Assembly (NCBI RefSeq): GCF_008000815.1 | Contig: NZ_CP042806.1 | Coordinates: 1,612,001-1,676,000 of the forward strand | Source of the DNA: Terriglobus albidus | Lineage (GTDB): Bacteria; Acidobacteriota; Terriglobia; Terriglobales; Acidobacteriaceae | Length of the DNA: 64,000 nucleotides | Reading direction: 5' to 3' | Shown here: one piece after another, positions 20,446-29,590 of the stretch | Layout: every line of letters starts with the position of its first letter | Position numbering within the stretch: position 1 is the stretch's first letter | Position numbers and translations under genes: made by a program | Notes under the pieces: model-generated | Databases searched by the model: none | What the model was told of the DNA's origin: nothing | The model's input: only the letters and a program-made list of their open reading frames with translations

Positions 20446-23409
20446 GTCCCCGCTTGGGTAAGAGGTCCAGACGATGCGGTTTCTGCCTGTTTCTTTTGCG
20501 AGATACAGGGCGGTGTCTGCCTGATGCAATAATTCTTTGCTATCGAATGAGTGAAAGGGCCGTAGTGCGGCGGCGCCGAAGCTCATGGTCACATGTACGG
20601 CCTTGTCGTCCACCAGAACGACCGAGCTGGTGATCTGGCGATGAAGGTCGTCGAGTCTGCCTTGTGCCATGTCGATGGGGATGCCTGGCATTACTAGCAG
20701 GAACTCTTCTCCTCCATAGCGCCCCAGGTGGTCAGAGCTGCGGACGAGGCCGTCGAGTGTCTGCGCAACGGAGCGGAGAACTTCGTCGCCGGCAAGGTGA
20801 CCGTAGGTGTCGTTGATCTGCTTGAAGTGATCGATGTCGATCAGCACAACAACCAGGTCCTGTTGTTTACTCCTCGCCTGCGAGATCTCAAGATCCAGAA
20901 TCTCCAGAATGGCGTGGCGGTTGCGGAGTTTCGTCAGGCTGTCAGTGGTCGCCATCTGTTGCAGTGAGAGCTTTGCCTGCGTGAGCAGGCGTTTTTCTTC
21001 TTCGAGGGCATATGTTCTTTCGGCCACCATATTTTCCAGCTTTCTGCGCTGTATGAGCAGGCGATGAAGCCACAGGCGGATGATGCCTGCGATGAGGAGA
21101 AGGAGGGCAATGATCTCCGCGATCTGGACATCGAGACGTCGCCACCAGGGAGGGCGAACGGTGAAGCTGACGGTGGTAACCGGTGAGGACTTGTTCGTAA
21201 ATGGGTCCTCTGCTTTGAGCTCAAAACTGTACGACCCGCCGGGAAGAGCGGTGAACTGTACCTTCTCTCCTTCCGCGGTCTGCCAGGTTTCGTCAAAGCC
21301 GATCAGGCGATAGAGAAGACGCTGGTGTGCGTGATCTTTGTAGGAGAGTGCGGCGAGATAGAAGGTAAGCGGACTCTTAGACCACGGGAGTGCGATGAGA
21401 TCGTTGGCGGAGAGAGTCTTTTCACCGCGTTCGATGGCGACCACTTCGGCGGAGAGCATCGCCGGCTGGAAGAGCGATGCGGGGGCTACGACATGCGAGA
21501 CGCCCTTGCTTGTACCGATCCATACGCTTCCGTCTCTATCTTCATAGAGACCCGCCTGCGATACATCCGGCCATACCAGACCATTGTCCTGACGGAGAAG
21601 GCTCCAGTGGCCATGGTCCAGAACGGCTACTCCCATATCGGTTCCCACCCATAACCAGCCGCGACGATCCATGAGGAGAGCAATGATATGCGCGTCGCGG
21701 AGATCGTCTGGCATGGAGATGCGGTTGGCCGTCAGGATCGAGTTCGCGGGAGATGCCTGCCACAGCCCTGGTGTCTCGCCGCCCAGCCACAGCGTTCCAT
21801 CCGGTGAACATGCGATCTGGCTGAAGCGGGGAGGGTTTGAAGCGTTCTTCACCTCAGGTTTATCCCACGCACCATCGTGCATGCGAAGCGGGCCCAGGTC
21901 ACTGAGGACCCAGATGGTGTGCGAGGGGCCTTCACACGCATTCGGTGTGGGTACATCCCGATCGCCGAGCAGATGGCGGGTCTCGATGACCGGTTCAGGC
22001 ATGCCGGTAGTGTTGGAGGAGCGCAGAGCGTAAAGGCCCTGCATGGTGGTAAACCAGGTCTGCCCGGTTGTGTCATGCAGGATGTGAAAGACCAGCGCTG
22101 TTTTGGTGGCTTGCGTGATTTTGCCTCGAGCCTCGTCAAGACGAAGGATGCCCGTGCCACCCATGGTGCCGACCCAGAGATTGCCGGCATCTCCATCTGC
22201 AAGGCCGGCGATCTCTGCTTTGCCGAGCTCGTGTGGATCGACATCGGAGATCGTGTTGTCGTGTAGCCTCTGCAGGCCACTGTCGGTGCCGAGGTACATG
22301 CCTGCGTGACGGTCTGACAGGAAGGACCAGACTATTTCATTCTTGAGGCCTTGCGCGAAGGTCCAGTTTTCGAGGTATGGATATCCGAGCCACTGTCCAA
22401 GGCCAAGACCTCCGGTACCCATCCATACGTTCCCTTCGCGATCGACGAAGAGCGACGAGAGCGCTTCACCGGGGATGCCGTTGTTTCGGTTGAAGATCTG
22501 CCACTGCTGTCCATCCCAGCGGAGCAGGCTGGTGTCGCTCGATTGAAGGATGCGTCCGTTGGCGTCCTCTGCCAGTGAGAGGAAGAGATGCTCGCGCTCT
22601 TCGCTTGGAGTGCTGGGGCTTCGATCAACGGCGCCGCCGCCAGCGGCAGAGATCTCGACGGTGCGGTAGGCGGACCTGATCCAGATGCTTCCATGTCTGT
22701 CCTGCAGCATGGATTTCCAGGTGTCTTCAGGGACTCCGCGGGAGGCACTCCAGACAGTGATGTTGCCGGCAGACCACTGGCAGACAGCTTTGCCGCAGCC
22801 CATCCAGATGTTGCCCTTGCGGTCCGCGAAGAGAGAGTGAAGTCCACCGATGGACGATCGTTCCGCGGCAGCGATGGTTGCGAGCAGCGGCTTGCCGGTC
22901 CACTGATCCTTTCCGCTTTTTTGGAAGAGATACGGTTCCCGTTTGACCATGGCGAGTATGCGGCCGCCGGGAAGCTTTCCGAGGTTCTGCCCCTGCCATA
23001 TGGAAAGGGGCTGGTTCGCATCCTTCAGCTCAACCAGGTACTGGCCCGAGAGGCGGAAGAGGTGCCCTGTTGTTCCTACCCAGATGTTGCCATCGTCATC
23101 CGCTTGCAGCGAGCTGACGTAGAACTGGCGGAGACCGTCTTCTGTTCCGAACCGTTGAAAATGAGAGCCGTCGAAGCGATAGACGCCATTTTCTGTGCCG
23201 ATCCAGAGATAGCCTTTTGGGTCCTGCGTGACCGCGGTGATCGCAAGATTGGCGAGTCCGGTTTCGTTTGCGTAGAAGCGGACAGGGAATTGCTGCGATT
23301 GGATGTGGGGGACCAAAAGGAGGAGCCACGTGTATGCGATGAGAACGAGACCCAGAGCATTTCTCCTGTTGCTGGGTATCCCGGGAGATGCGTGCAGCGG
23401 CGTTTTCAT
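20443..23409 (-). CDS. Periplasmic-sensing diguanylate cyclase (propeller, Y_Y_Y, GGDEF)
   Basis: 988 residues from ATG 23409. After a signal peptide or anchor (LVLIAYTWLLLLVPHIQS) come Reg_prop beta-propeller repeats (GYLWIGTENGVYRFDG, GNIWVGTTGHLFRLSG and others), a Y_Y_Y domain (about 690-750), a transmembrane helix (IAEIIALLLLIAGIIRLWL), a coiled coil and a GGDEF domain with active GGEEF and an inhibitory RSSD I-site five residues before it. It should make cyclic di-GMP in response to an outside ligand, possibly a sugar polymer as for similar hybrid sensors. The ATG lies in repeat copy 2 and has no ribosome site; a CTG at 23355 behind AGGAG is an alternative start. The stop lies in copy 1. 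Confidence 0.9.
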   Translation of the reverse strand: MKTPLHASPGIPSNRRNALGLVLIAYTWLLLLVPHIQSQQFPVRFYANETGLANLAITAVTQDPKGYLWIGTENGVYRFDGSHFQRFGTEDGLRQFYVSSLQADDDGNIWVGTTGHLFRLSGQYLVELKDANQPLSIWQGQNLGKLPGGRILAMVKREPYLFQKSGKDQWTGKPLLATIAAAERSSIGGLHSLFADRKGNIWMGCGKAVCQWSAGNITVWSASRGVPEDTWKSMLQDRHGSIWIRSAYRTVEISAAGGGAVDRSPSTPSEEREHLFLSLAEDANGRILQSSDTSLLRWDGQQWQIFNRNNGIPGEALSSLFVDREGNVWMGTGGLGLGQWLGYPYLENWTFAQGLKNEIVWSFLSDRHAGMYLGTDSGLQRLHDNTISDVDPHELGKAEIAGLADGDAGNLWVGTMGGTGILRLDEARGKITQATKTALVFHILHDTTGQTWFTTMQGLYALRSSNTTGMPEPVIETRHLLGDRDVPTPNACEGPSHTIWVLSDLGPLRMHDGAWDKPEVKNASNPPRFSQIACSPDGTLWLGGETPGLWQASPANSILTANRISMPDDLRDAHIIALLMDRRGWLWVGTDMGVAVLDHGHWSLLRQDNGLVWPDVSQAGLYEDRDGSVWIGTSKGVSHVVAPASLFQPAMLSAEVVAIERGEKTLSANDLIALPWSKSPLTFYLAALSYKDHAHQRLLYRLIGFDETWQTAEGEKVQFTALPGGSYSFELKAEDPFTNKSSPVTTVSFTVRPPWWRRLDVQIAEIIALLLLIAGIIRLWLHRLLIQRRKLENMVAERTYALEEEKRLLTQAKLSLQQMATTDSLTKLRNRHAILEILDLEISQARSKQQDLVVVLIDIDHFKQINDTYGHLAGDEVLRSVAQTLDGLVRSSDHLGRYGGEEFLLVMPGIPIDMAQGRLDDLHRQITSSVVLVDDKAVHVTMSFGAAALRPFHSFDSKELLHQADTALYLAKETGRNRIVWTSYPSGD

Positions 23410-23467
23410 TGAGGAAAACGCCCATAGATGCACAACCCCCGCACTACACCTACAGGAGAAATGCTCC
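23354..23467. repeat. 115-bp MITE-like hairpin element, copy 2
   Basis: Ends AGAGCATTTCTCCTGT (23354-23369) and ACAGGAGAAATGCTC (23452-23466) pair perfectly over 15 bp. The inner hairpin GGCGTTTTC/GAAAACGCC is kept. Relative to copy 3, two adjacent bases in the left arm changed (TC to CT) with matching changes in the right arm. It overlaps the start of the diguanylate cyclase frame and fills half of the gap to the next gene. Confidence 0.9.
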
Positions 23468-23641
23468 ATCACCCTACGCCGGATGTGCAACTCCGTGGTC
23501 ATCCTCGATGGCATGAGGCAAGTAGCGTATCAAGAGGTTGGATACGAGCCAACATTAATACCTCTTCGGCTTCTGCAGGATGAGGTTTAGAGATAGAGCT
23601 GTCCCGTTTCGGGAGACAGGGGACTCGGTCGGCAGTGTGGT

Positions 23642-24838
23642 TCAGGCCGCAACGGAGGCGGTTGAGGTTTCGGCCTGTTCAGCCGGAATCAGGATCGAAA
23701 AGACAGTTCCGCGATGGTTTGGGGCTGTGGAGCTGCGAACCCGAATCTCCCACCCATTCTTCCTGATCAGTTCCTGCGTGACCCACAGTCCGAGGCCCGT
23801 GCCTGTCTCTCCTTTGGTCGTGACAAAGGGTTCGAATACGGATGGCAGCAACTGCGGATCGATGCCTGACCCTGTATCTGCAATGGTCATACTCAGGTAT
23901 CGGCGGTTCGACAAATTTGGGCTGTGCCACAAACCGATTCGCAGCCTCAGCTTGCCTCCGGTGCGCATGGCATCCAGTGAATTGCCGATAAGATTAGCGA
24001 TCACCTGGCGCAGCTCGCCTGGATTGGCGCAAATAGAAACTACCGGGGAGCGGGTTTCTTTGCTCACGTCGACACGCGCCGCGATCAAACGCGAATGATA
24101 CAGCGTCAACATGGAGTCCAGCACGGCGCTGACATCGACCAGTACCGGCTTATTGGGTTCCCGATAATAGCGCAACGTGTGTTTGGCGATTTCGGTTACG
24201 CGTGCGAGCTCCTGCTCGGCTTGACCGAGGTAACGCTGCCCCGTCTCCGATGGGGTTTCCGAACGCAAGAGATAGAGCAAGTTGGTCACGGACTCCAACG
24301 GATTGTTGATCTCGTGAGCGATACTTGCGGCCAGGCGCCCGGTTACCGCCAGTTTCTCCGCGCGGCGAAGGGCGTCCTGGGCATGCACCATCTGCTCCAT
24401 CTGGTCTCGCACCTGATACTGACGCTGCCGTCCACGCAGCGCGGCTTCAAGTGTGCTGAGCAGGGTTTCCGGCCGCAGGGGCCGCTCCAGTAGAAGTACA
24501 TTGCCGAGCGGGGTCCGCAGTTTGCGTAGGCGCTCACTCTCGGTTGTAACGCGGCCTCCGGTCACCAGAAGAATGACCGGAAAGTCCGACCATGCCGGCT
24601 GATCCTTCAGCACAGATTCCAGATCATGGATGGAGTTTCCCTTCAGTGCTTCTTCGGCGACGATGGCGGCGCCGGCGCCTTTGCCGATGTTCTCGCGCAA
24701 TTCGAAGACAGAGTTCACGACATGGCAGAGTCTGCCCAGTCTCTGCAGAAGAGTAGAGATCAACGACGCATCGCGTCCTGTAGGAGCCAGGACGAGGGTG
24801 CGTGTTTCGTAGGACGTTGTTTCATTCTCGGGGATCAG
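23642..24838 (-). CDS. Sensor histidine kinase with pseudo-receiver domain, CTG start
   Basis: 398 residues when read from CTG at 24838. Residues about 12-135 resemble a receiver fold (RTLVLAPTGRDASLISTLLQ ... FPVILLVTGG ... LLERPLRPETLLSTLEAAL) but the phosphoacceptor Asp position reads AAIVAEEAL, so it is a pseudo-receiver. Then HisKA with phospho-His in AHEINNPLES (about His175) and HATPase with NLIGNSLDA, DTGSGID and GTGLGLWV. No transmembrane helix: cytoplasmic kinase. AGGAGG (24845-24850) is 6 bp before the CTG, and the gene overlaps the end of the KaiC-like gene by 17 bp, so translation is probably coupled. ATGs farther upstream (24931, 24904) lack ribosome sites and lie well inside the KaiC-like gene. 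Confidence 0.85.
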   Translation of the reverse strand: MIPENETTSYETRTLVLAPTGRDASLISTLLQRLGRLCHVVNSVFELRENIGKGAGAAIVAEEALKGNSIHDLESVLKDQPAWSDFPVILLVTGGRVTTESERLRKLRTPLGNVLLLERPLRPETLLSTLEAALRGRQRQYQVRDQMEQMVHAQDALRRAEKLAVTGRLAASIAHEINNPLESVTNLLYLLRSETPSETGQRYLGQAEQELARVTEIAKHTLRYYREPNKPVLVDVSAVLDSMLTLYHSRLIAARVDVSKETRSPVVSICANPGELRQVIANLIGNSLDAMRTGGKLRLRIGLWHSPNLSNRRYLSMTIADTGSGIDPQLLPSVFEPFVTTKGETGTGLGLWVTQELIRKNGWEIRVRSSTAPNHRGTVFSILIPAEQAETSTASVAA

Positions 24839-26384
24839 AAGAATCCTCCTGTAACTTCGAACCGGTGAACGTTGGGTTCCCGCCAAGAACTCCTTCGAAC
24901 TCATGCAGCGGCGGGCCGACCCTGATTTCACCGTTGCCGAAGATCAGCTCACGAATGGTGCGTTCATGCGGCCCGCTCCGTTTCTTTACGACCGAGAGCG
25001 CCTGACGGATGGATCCGGCGCGCTCGAAATAACGAAACAGCAGAACCGTGTCGGCCAGATAACTTATGTCAATAGGAGTATTGGTGACGCCGATGAAGCC
25101 GTGTTGTGCGAGCGTGAGAAGCGTTGCGATACCCTGCTGTCCCAGATAGGCCAATAATTCGTGCAGTTGCATGGCGAGGAACTGTTCATGCGGCATGGCG
25201 TTCAGAAATCCGTTCATGCTGTCGATGACCACCATGCGAAGGTTTTGTTCATCCACCAGATTTCTGATTCGGGAGACAAGCTCTCCGGGGGAGAGCTCCA
25301 CGGGATCGATCTGTTGAATCCCAAGCATGCCGCTCTCCAGCAGATCGGTGGGATCCATACCCAGGCCGTGTGCCCGCTCGATCAATGTCGCGAGCGTCTC
25401 ATCGAAGGTAAATATAAGTGCTTTCTCGCCTCGCTGGGCGGCGGAGACTGCATATCGAAGCGCGATGGTCGATTTACCGCAGCCAGCCGGGCCGATGAGA
25501 AGCGTGCTGGTTCCCGTATCGATGCCTCCGCGAAAGAGGTCATCCAGCTCCTTCAGGCCGCTTGGAACATGCGTCCTCTTAAAGCCGGGTTTGTGTTCCG
25601 CGGCAACCAGGCGAGGGTAAATCTCGATCCCGCCGGTCTTGATGGTGTAGTCATGGTAGCCTTCGCGGAAATGGGAGCCGCGAAGCTTGTGGACCTCCAT
25701 ACGGCGTCTTTTGACGCCAAAATCCCGTTCCAGGCTTTGCATCTTGATGACGCCGTGCGCGATGCTCTGGAGCTGCAGATCGTCGACATTTCCTTCGGCG
25801 GTTCGATCGTCCAGCAGAAGGACAGTGCAGTTGCGGCCCGCAAAATATCGCTTCAGTGCGAGGATCTGGCGGCGGTATTTCAGTGGGTCGCGGGCGATCA
25901 TGCGGAACTCTGAAAGCGAGTCAAAGACGACGCGTTGCGGCCTGATCTCCTCCACCTGCTTGAGGATGGCCGTCATGGTATCCGCTAGCTCGACATCCGA
26001 TGGATAAAAGACGGTGTACTCCGCTTCCGGTCCAAGGTCTTCGTCGGAAGAGATCATCTCGTAGATGGTGATCGACCGCAGGGACCAACCATGGGAGGCC
26101 CCGACTTGTTCCAGCTCGCTCCTGGATTCCGACAAAGTGATGTACATCCCTCCTTCACCTCGTTCCACTCCTTCGAGCAGAAACTGTAATGCGAGTGTAG
26201 TTTTGCCGGTTCCTGGATCCCCCTCGACAAGATAAAGATGTCCTTTGGGCAGGCCACCGTTCAGAATGTCATCTAAGCCGTCGACACCCGTAGTGAGCCT
26301 GATTTCCTTGTTTGCAGAGTCGTTGCTTGAGGAAAGGAACTGCGGCTTCCCTGGCTTGGCGTTCACTGGAAGCGTTGCACTCAT
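24822..26384 (-). CDS. KaiC-like double RecA-domain ATPase
   Basis: 520 residues, about the length of cyanobacterial KaiC (519). Two KaiC domains with P-loops GDPGTGKTT (55-63) and GPAGCGKST (298-306), Walker B VVFDSLSEFR and MVVIDSMNGF. The ATG at 26384 follows GGAGG at 6 bp. The region equivalent to the KaiC autophosphorylation pair Ser431-Thr432 reads IDISYLADT, so the second site appears to be Tyr. No kaiA or kaiB is present; such KaiC homologues outside cyanobacteria are usually paired with histidine kinases, as here. Likely an ATP-dependent signalling partner of the downstream kinase rather than a clock. Confidence 0.9.
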   Translation of the reverse strand: MSATLPVNAKPGKPQFLSSSNDSANKEIRLTTGVDGLDDILNGGLPKGHLYLVEGDPGTGKTTLALQFLLEGVERGEGGMYITLSESRSELEQVGASHGWSLRSITIYEMISSDEDLGPEAEYTVFYPSDVELADTMTAILKQVEEIRPQRVVFDSLSEFRMIARDPLKYRRQILALKRYFAGRNCTVLLLDDRTAEGNVDDLQLQSIAHGVIKMQSLERDFGVKRRRMEVHKLRGSHFREGYHDYTIKTGGIEIYPRLVAAEHKPGFKRTHVPSGLKELDDLFRGGIDTGTSTLLIGPAGCGKSTIALRYAVSAAQRGEKALIFTFDETLATLIERAHGLGMDPTDLLESGMLGIQQIDPVELSPGELVSRIRNLVDEQNLRMVVIDSMNGFLNAMPHEQFLAMQLHELLAYLGQQGIATLLTLAQHGFIGVTNTPIDISYLADTVLLFRYFERAGSIRQALSVVKKRSGPHERTIRELIFGNGEIRVGPPLHEFEGVLGGNPTFTGSKLQEDSSDPRE

Positions 26385-26847
26385 ACCATCCCTCCTGGGG
26401 CGCTTAGATGTCATTTTTGCGGGAAAGTCTGCCAAAGGCATTTTGACTATTCAATTTGCGACTCACCCGGCTGACCATGATTCCGCTGTTCCGCAGGTGG
26501 CCGGGACGGGCTGGAGGGGCAGAAACGGAAGGGAGACCGCGCCAGCCGCTGGGTTTCCCACTGCCGCATGGACTCCAGAGACGCGAGCAGGACATCTCCA
26601 GCGCGGCGGAGCCGAGATGTGGCTCATGGTTGCGGCAACTGAAGCTGATGCAACGAACGTCTTACTCATGCTGATATTGTTGAGATTCCCGCGGCATTTC
26701 TACTGGATGCTCTCGCTGTGCTTGTCTGAGCTGGATGGCGCTCTTGAACTCCAGATGAAGCTGCCAGGTATGGCCAGCCCGGATGCCACTGCGTGACGAG
26801 ATAGGTATCCGGCAACTGTTCTTGTCTTTTGAAGAGAGAAGAATCCG
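26385..26847. other. Divergent gap of 463 bp
   Basis: Separates the KaiC-like gene (minus) from the secreted protein (plus). Short frames here have no family resemblance. It presumably holds both promoters, but I see no convincing -35/-10 pair. Confidence 0.4.
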
Positions 26848-27873
26848 ATGATCTTAAAACGCCTGAGGGGCGCAGTCGTTTTGGTGTTCTTCCTGTTTCC
26901 CCTTCTCGAAACGTATGGACAGCCCGGTATAGGAAAGCCAGGCGCGCTCGATACGGATCGGGACGGTTTAAGCGATCGAGAAGAAGGTGACTTACTGGAG
27001 AGGTATTCTCCGCTCTTTATGATCAGCCGTGACGACTGCTCCGATCGGCCTGCAAAGTTTCTCGAGGGCGCCCGAAGTCCTACTGTCGTGGAAGACGATG
27101 GAACGATCTATGGTCAGGTATTTCCTCGGAAGGGACAGCCTGACGAGGTGGAGCTGCACTACTACCATCTATGGCGTCGAGATTGCGGCGAGATGGGACA
27201 TCGTCTCGATGCAGAACATGTATCGGTCCTGGTGAGAACTGGAGCGAGCATTGCAGATGCAAAGGCTCTGTACTGGTATGCCGCCGCGCACGAGGACACA
27301 ATCTGCGACGCAAGCCACCTCGCTCGTGCGGCCACGCTACATGCGGAAGAGCATGGAGGCACGATCTGGATTTCGGAGGGAAAGCACGCTTCCTTTTTGT
27401 CGGAGGCCATGTGCACCCATGGGTGTGGCGGCGACCGATGTGCACGGATGAAACCGCTGAAGGCCAAACAGATTATCAACGTGGGCGAGGCGGATACCCC
27501 CATGAACGGTATGGTCTGGCTTAACTCCATCGAATGGCCGCTGAGCGGCAAACTAAGTCGAAGCGACTTTCCGGAGATGCGCGTGGCGAGAGTCGAGCGA
27601 TTGCCGGAGACAGATATCGTCTGGGCGAATCCTGCGAAACGTCCCGCGCAGGCCACCATCCTTGGTGCGAATGCGGGGATTAGCGGAGCGGCGACGGGCA
27701 TAAGGGCTACAGATACAGCTCTGGATGTTGCGAACAGCAGCACGTCTTCCGCGCTGGATACAACCACTGGCAAGACCGGGAAGGCCCTGAAGGGTTCTTC
27801 CAGGAATGTCTGGAAAGCTGTGAAGAAGAGTGTTCAGAAGACGGGCGAAGTTCTCAATGGGAAGCGGGAATGA
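26848..27873 (+). CDS. Secreted protein with EF-hand-like calcium loop, unknown function
   Basis: 341 residues. Signal peptide (LRGAVVLVFFLFPLLETYG), then ALDTDRDGLSDREEGDLLERY, a thrombospondin-3/EF-hand-like loop with DxDxDGxxDxxE spacing that should bind calcium. The central domain (about 50-230) has paired cysteines (DDCSDRP, RRDCGEM, TICDAS, MCTHGCGGDRC) and His/Glu-rich segments HLARAATLHAEEHGG and SEGKHASF that could bind metal. The C-terminal 70 residues are Ala/Thr/Lys-rich and low complexity. Similar central domains occur in secreted proteins annotated as hypothetical; I do not assign a function. Ribosome site GAAGAGAGAAG. Confidence 0.7.
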   Translation: MILKRLRGAVVLVFFLFPLLETYGQPGIGKPGALDTDRDGLSDREEGDLLERYSPLFMISRDDCSDRPAKFLEGARSPTVVEDDGTIYGQVFPRKGQPDEVELHYYHLWRRDCGEMGHRLDAEHVSVLVRTGASIADAKALYWYAAAHEDTICDASHLARAATLHAEEHGGTIWISEGKHASFLSEAMCTHGCGGDRCARMKPLKAKQIINVGEADTPMNGMVWLNSIEWPLSGKLSRSDFPEMRVARVERLPETDIVWANPAKRPAQATILGANAGISGAATGIRATDTALDVANSSTSSALDTTTGKTGKALKGSSRNVWKAVKKSVQKTGEVLNGKRE

Positions 27874-27921
27874 AGAGCAAGTCGTCAGAGATACAACGCT
27901 GACAAACAAAAGTCGCTTTGT

Positions 27922-28056
27922 CACTCGCGGCGCAGAGCGTCGACGGGGTCAAGGCGGGCGGCGCGGAAGGCAGGCAGGAGGCTGGCGGAGAATGCCACTG
28001 CTGCCAGAACTGTGATGGCGAAGGCGGTGGTCGCCGGGCTTGAGAGCGTGGATGGG
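27922..28056 (-). pseudogene. Remnant of an ADOP-type FtsX/MacB permease C-terminus
   Basis: A 44-codon piece ending in a normal stop reads TTAFAITVLAAVAFSAS... LPAFRAARLDPVDALRRE, the last transmembrane helix and characteristic DPVDALR end of FtsX-like ABC permeases that are numerous in Acidobacteriota. Upstream the similarity breaks into repeat-like sequence (GGTGCCCCAGGT ... ACCTGGG, 28074-28100) and a GGGGCACCC motif, so the rest of the gene has been lost, perhaps through repeat-mediated deletion. Confidence 0.75.
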
Positions 28057-28211
28057 ATCGGCCTTGGCCGGGTGCCCCAGGTACGCGGAGCTTACCTGGG
28101 AGTATCGCGCGTGAGCTCGATCCGTATCGCTGTGAGTAACCCGAAATTGAAGAAAAGCGTCTCGTTTGGTTCGCATCCATCCGCTGGGATGGATGGGGCA
28201 CCCAGTGTGGG

Positions 28212-29477
28212 TTAGTTGAGTGGCAGGTGCACCCCGGGAACTACTTGTTTCACGGTCGAGATATTTAAGCCGACGAGAGAATCCTTCGCAGCGATTGCGT
28301 CTACGTTGACCAGAGGGATAGCCAGCGACAGTTTTGCATTGAGTGCAGCGAGGAACTGGTTGGCGAGAAGGGCATATCCGGTGTTGGTGGGGTGGATGCC
28401 GTCCAGACCGAAGAGGCCGCCGAGAAATGCCGTGGTTGCGGTTTTGCCATTGACCGTCACGCCTGCCTGCATGGACGCGAAGTAGGCATGCATGTCGACG
28501 ACAGTTGCTCCTACGGCCTGCGCCTGCTGTTGAATGACCTGGTTGTAGCTGTTGACGATGGCTTGCACTGCTGTAACTTCAGATGCGGTGAGAACGTAGT
28601 TGTCGGCCAGCTTGGTCAGTTTCCCGCCGGTAGCCGAGGCCTGCAGCGCCTGCACTCCGTCGAGGCTCACCAGGTCTCCATTCTGGATACCGAGGATCGC
28701 AGCCACAGTGGAGGCAGGGAGGCTGGTGAGCGCAGAGACCTGCGCGATGACAGTATTGGCTGGCACCATGTAGGGAACGGCGGTGACATCGGGAATGTTG
28801 GCGACGATCAGGTTGGCGGACGTCTTCGACTTCAAAGTAGTCATCAATTGGGTGAAGTCGGTGGTGAAGCTCGCGAGCGATGTCATGACGGAAGGCGTTC
28901 CCTCTTCATCGGCGACGAGAGCGTCGTTATTGCCCGCCCATACAATCACGGTGCTTGGCTTGAGCGTGATAGCTTCATCGAGCTGCGACTTCGTGTTGCC
29001 CGCGGGGAAAGCTAGAACGAGATTGGTCATCAACTGCTGGCCTGTTGTGGCGACGGCCGATGGCGTGGTGTTGAGGATGTCATGGAGCAGATGGCCGGGA
29101 ACGGCGAGATCATTTGGCTGCTCAGTGGGATTATCGCGGCCGGTGGTGGTTCCCGGAGCCGTGACGATGACAGGTGGCGAGCCGGCCTTGACGAGCTGCA
29201 GCACCGCAGGCGCTCCAGGAGGCGCGATCAGCGGCAGCGTGAGCGAGAAGTTTGCCTGAGTAGCGAGGAGTGCGGCGTAGCCATTCTTCTGCTGGCTGTC
29301 GAGGAGTGAGCCGTTCTGATAGCCGGCGGTGAGGGAGTCACCAAGGAAGACGACACTTGCAAAGGGCTTGCTGGTGGAAGAATCGCTCCCATCCGAACCA
29401 CAACCATTGATTAGAACCGTCGACAGAAAGAGCAGCGAGGCAGAGATGCCGCGCCAAGAGGTCCTGAGCGGGGACAC
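28212..29477 (-). CDS. SGNH/GDSL-type hydrolase, putative lipoprotein
   Basis: 421 residues from a GTG start. Lipobox LINGC (Cys26) predicts a lipid-anchored protein. SGNH blocks: GDSLTAG (block I, nucleophile Ser), PNDLAVPG (block II region), AGNND (block III Asn) and DGIHPTNTGY (block V Asp-His). A 60-residue insert between blocks I and II and a long Ala/Thr-rich middle make it larger than a minimal GDSL esterase (about 200). Probably hydrolyses esters of lipids or acetylated glycans outside the cytoplasmic membrane. Confidence 0.88.
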   Translation of the reverse strand: MSPLRTSWRGISASLLFLSTVLINGCGSDGSDSSTSKPFASVVFLGDSLTAGYQNGSLLDSQQKNGYAALLATQANFSLTLPLIAPPGAPAVLQLVKAGSPPVIVTAPGTTTGRDNPTEQPNDLAVPGHLLHDILNTTPSAVATTGQQLMTNLVLAFPAGNTKSQLDEAITLKPSTVIVWAGNNDALVADEEGTPSVMTSLASFTTDFTQLMTTLKSKTSANLIVANIPDVTAVPYMVPANTVIAQVSALTSLPASTVAAILGIQNGDLVSLDGVQALQASATGGKLTKLADNYVLTASEVTAVQAIVNSYNQVIQQQAQAVGATVVDMHAYFASMQAGVTVNGKTATTAFLGGLFGLDGIHPTNTGYALLANQFLAALNAKLSLAIPLVNVDAIAAKDSLVGLNISTVKQVVPGVHLPLN

Positions 29478-29590
29478 AGGCGTTCTCCAGAGTTGATGTG
29501 TTGTATCTGTTTCAGTGCAAGTATAGCGAAGACACGGTCTTTGACCGTACGCATGGAAGCGGCGTCAGAGGCTTGTTCGAGGAAGTAGTG

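Noticed and set aside
20331-23467. Two repeat copies as a composite transposon carrying the diguanylate cyclase
   Set aside because: No transposase between the copies and no outer target duplication seen; described instead as a repeat-bracketed gene.
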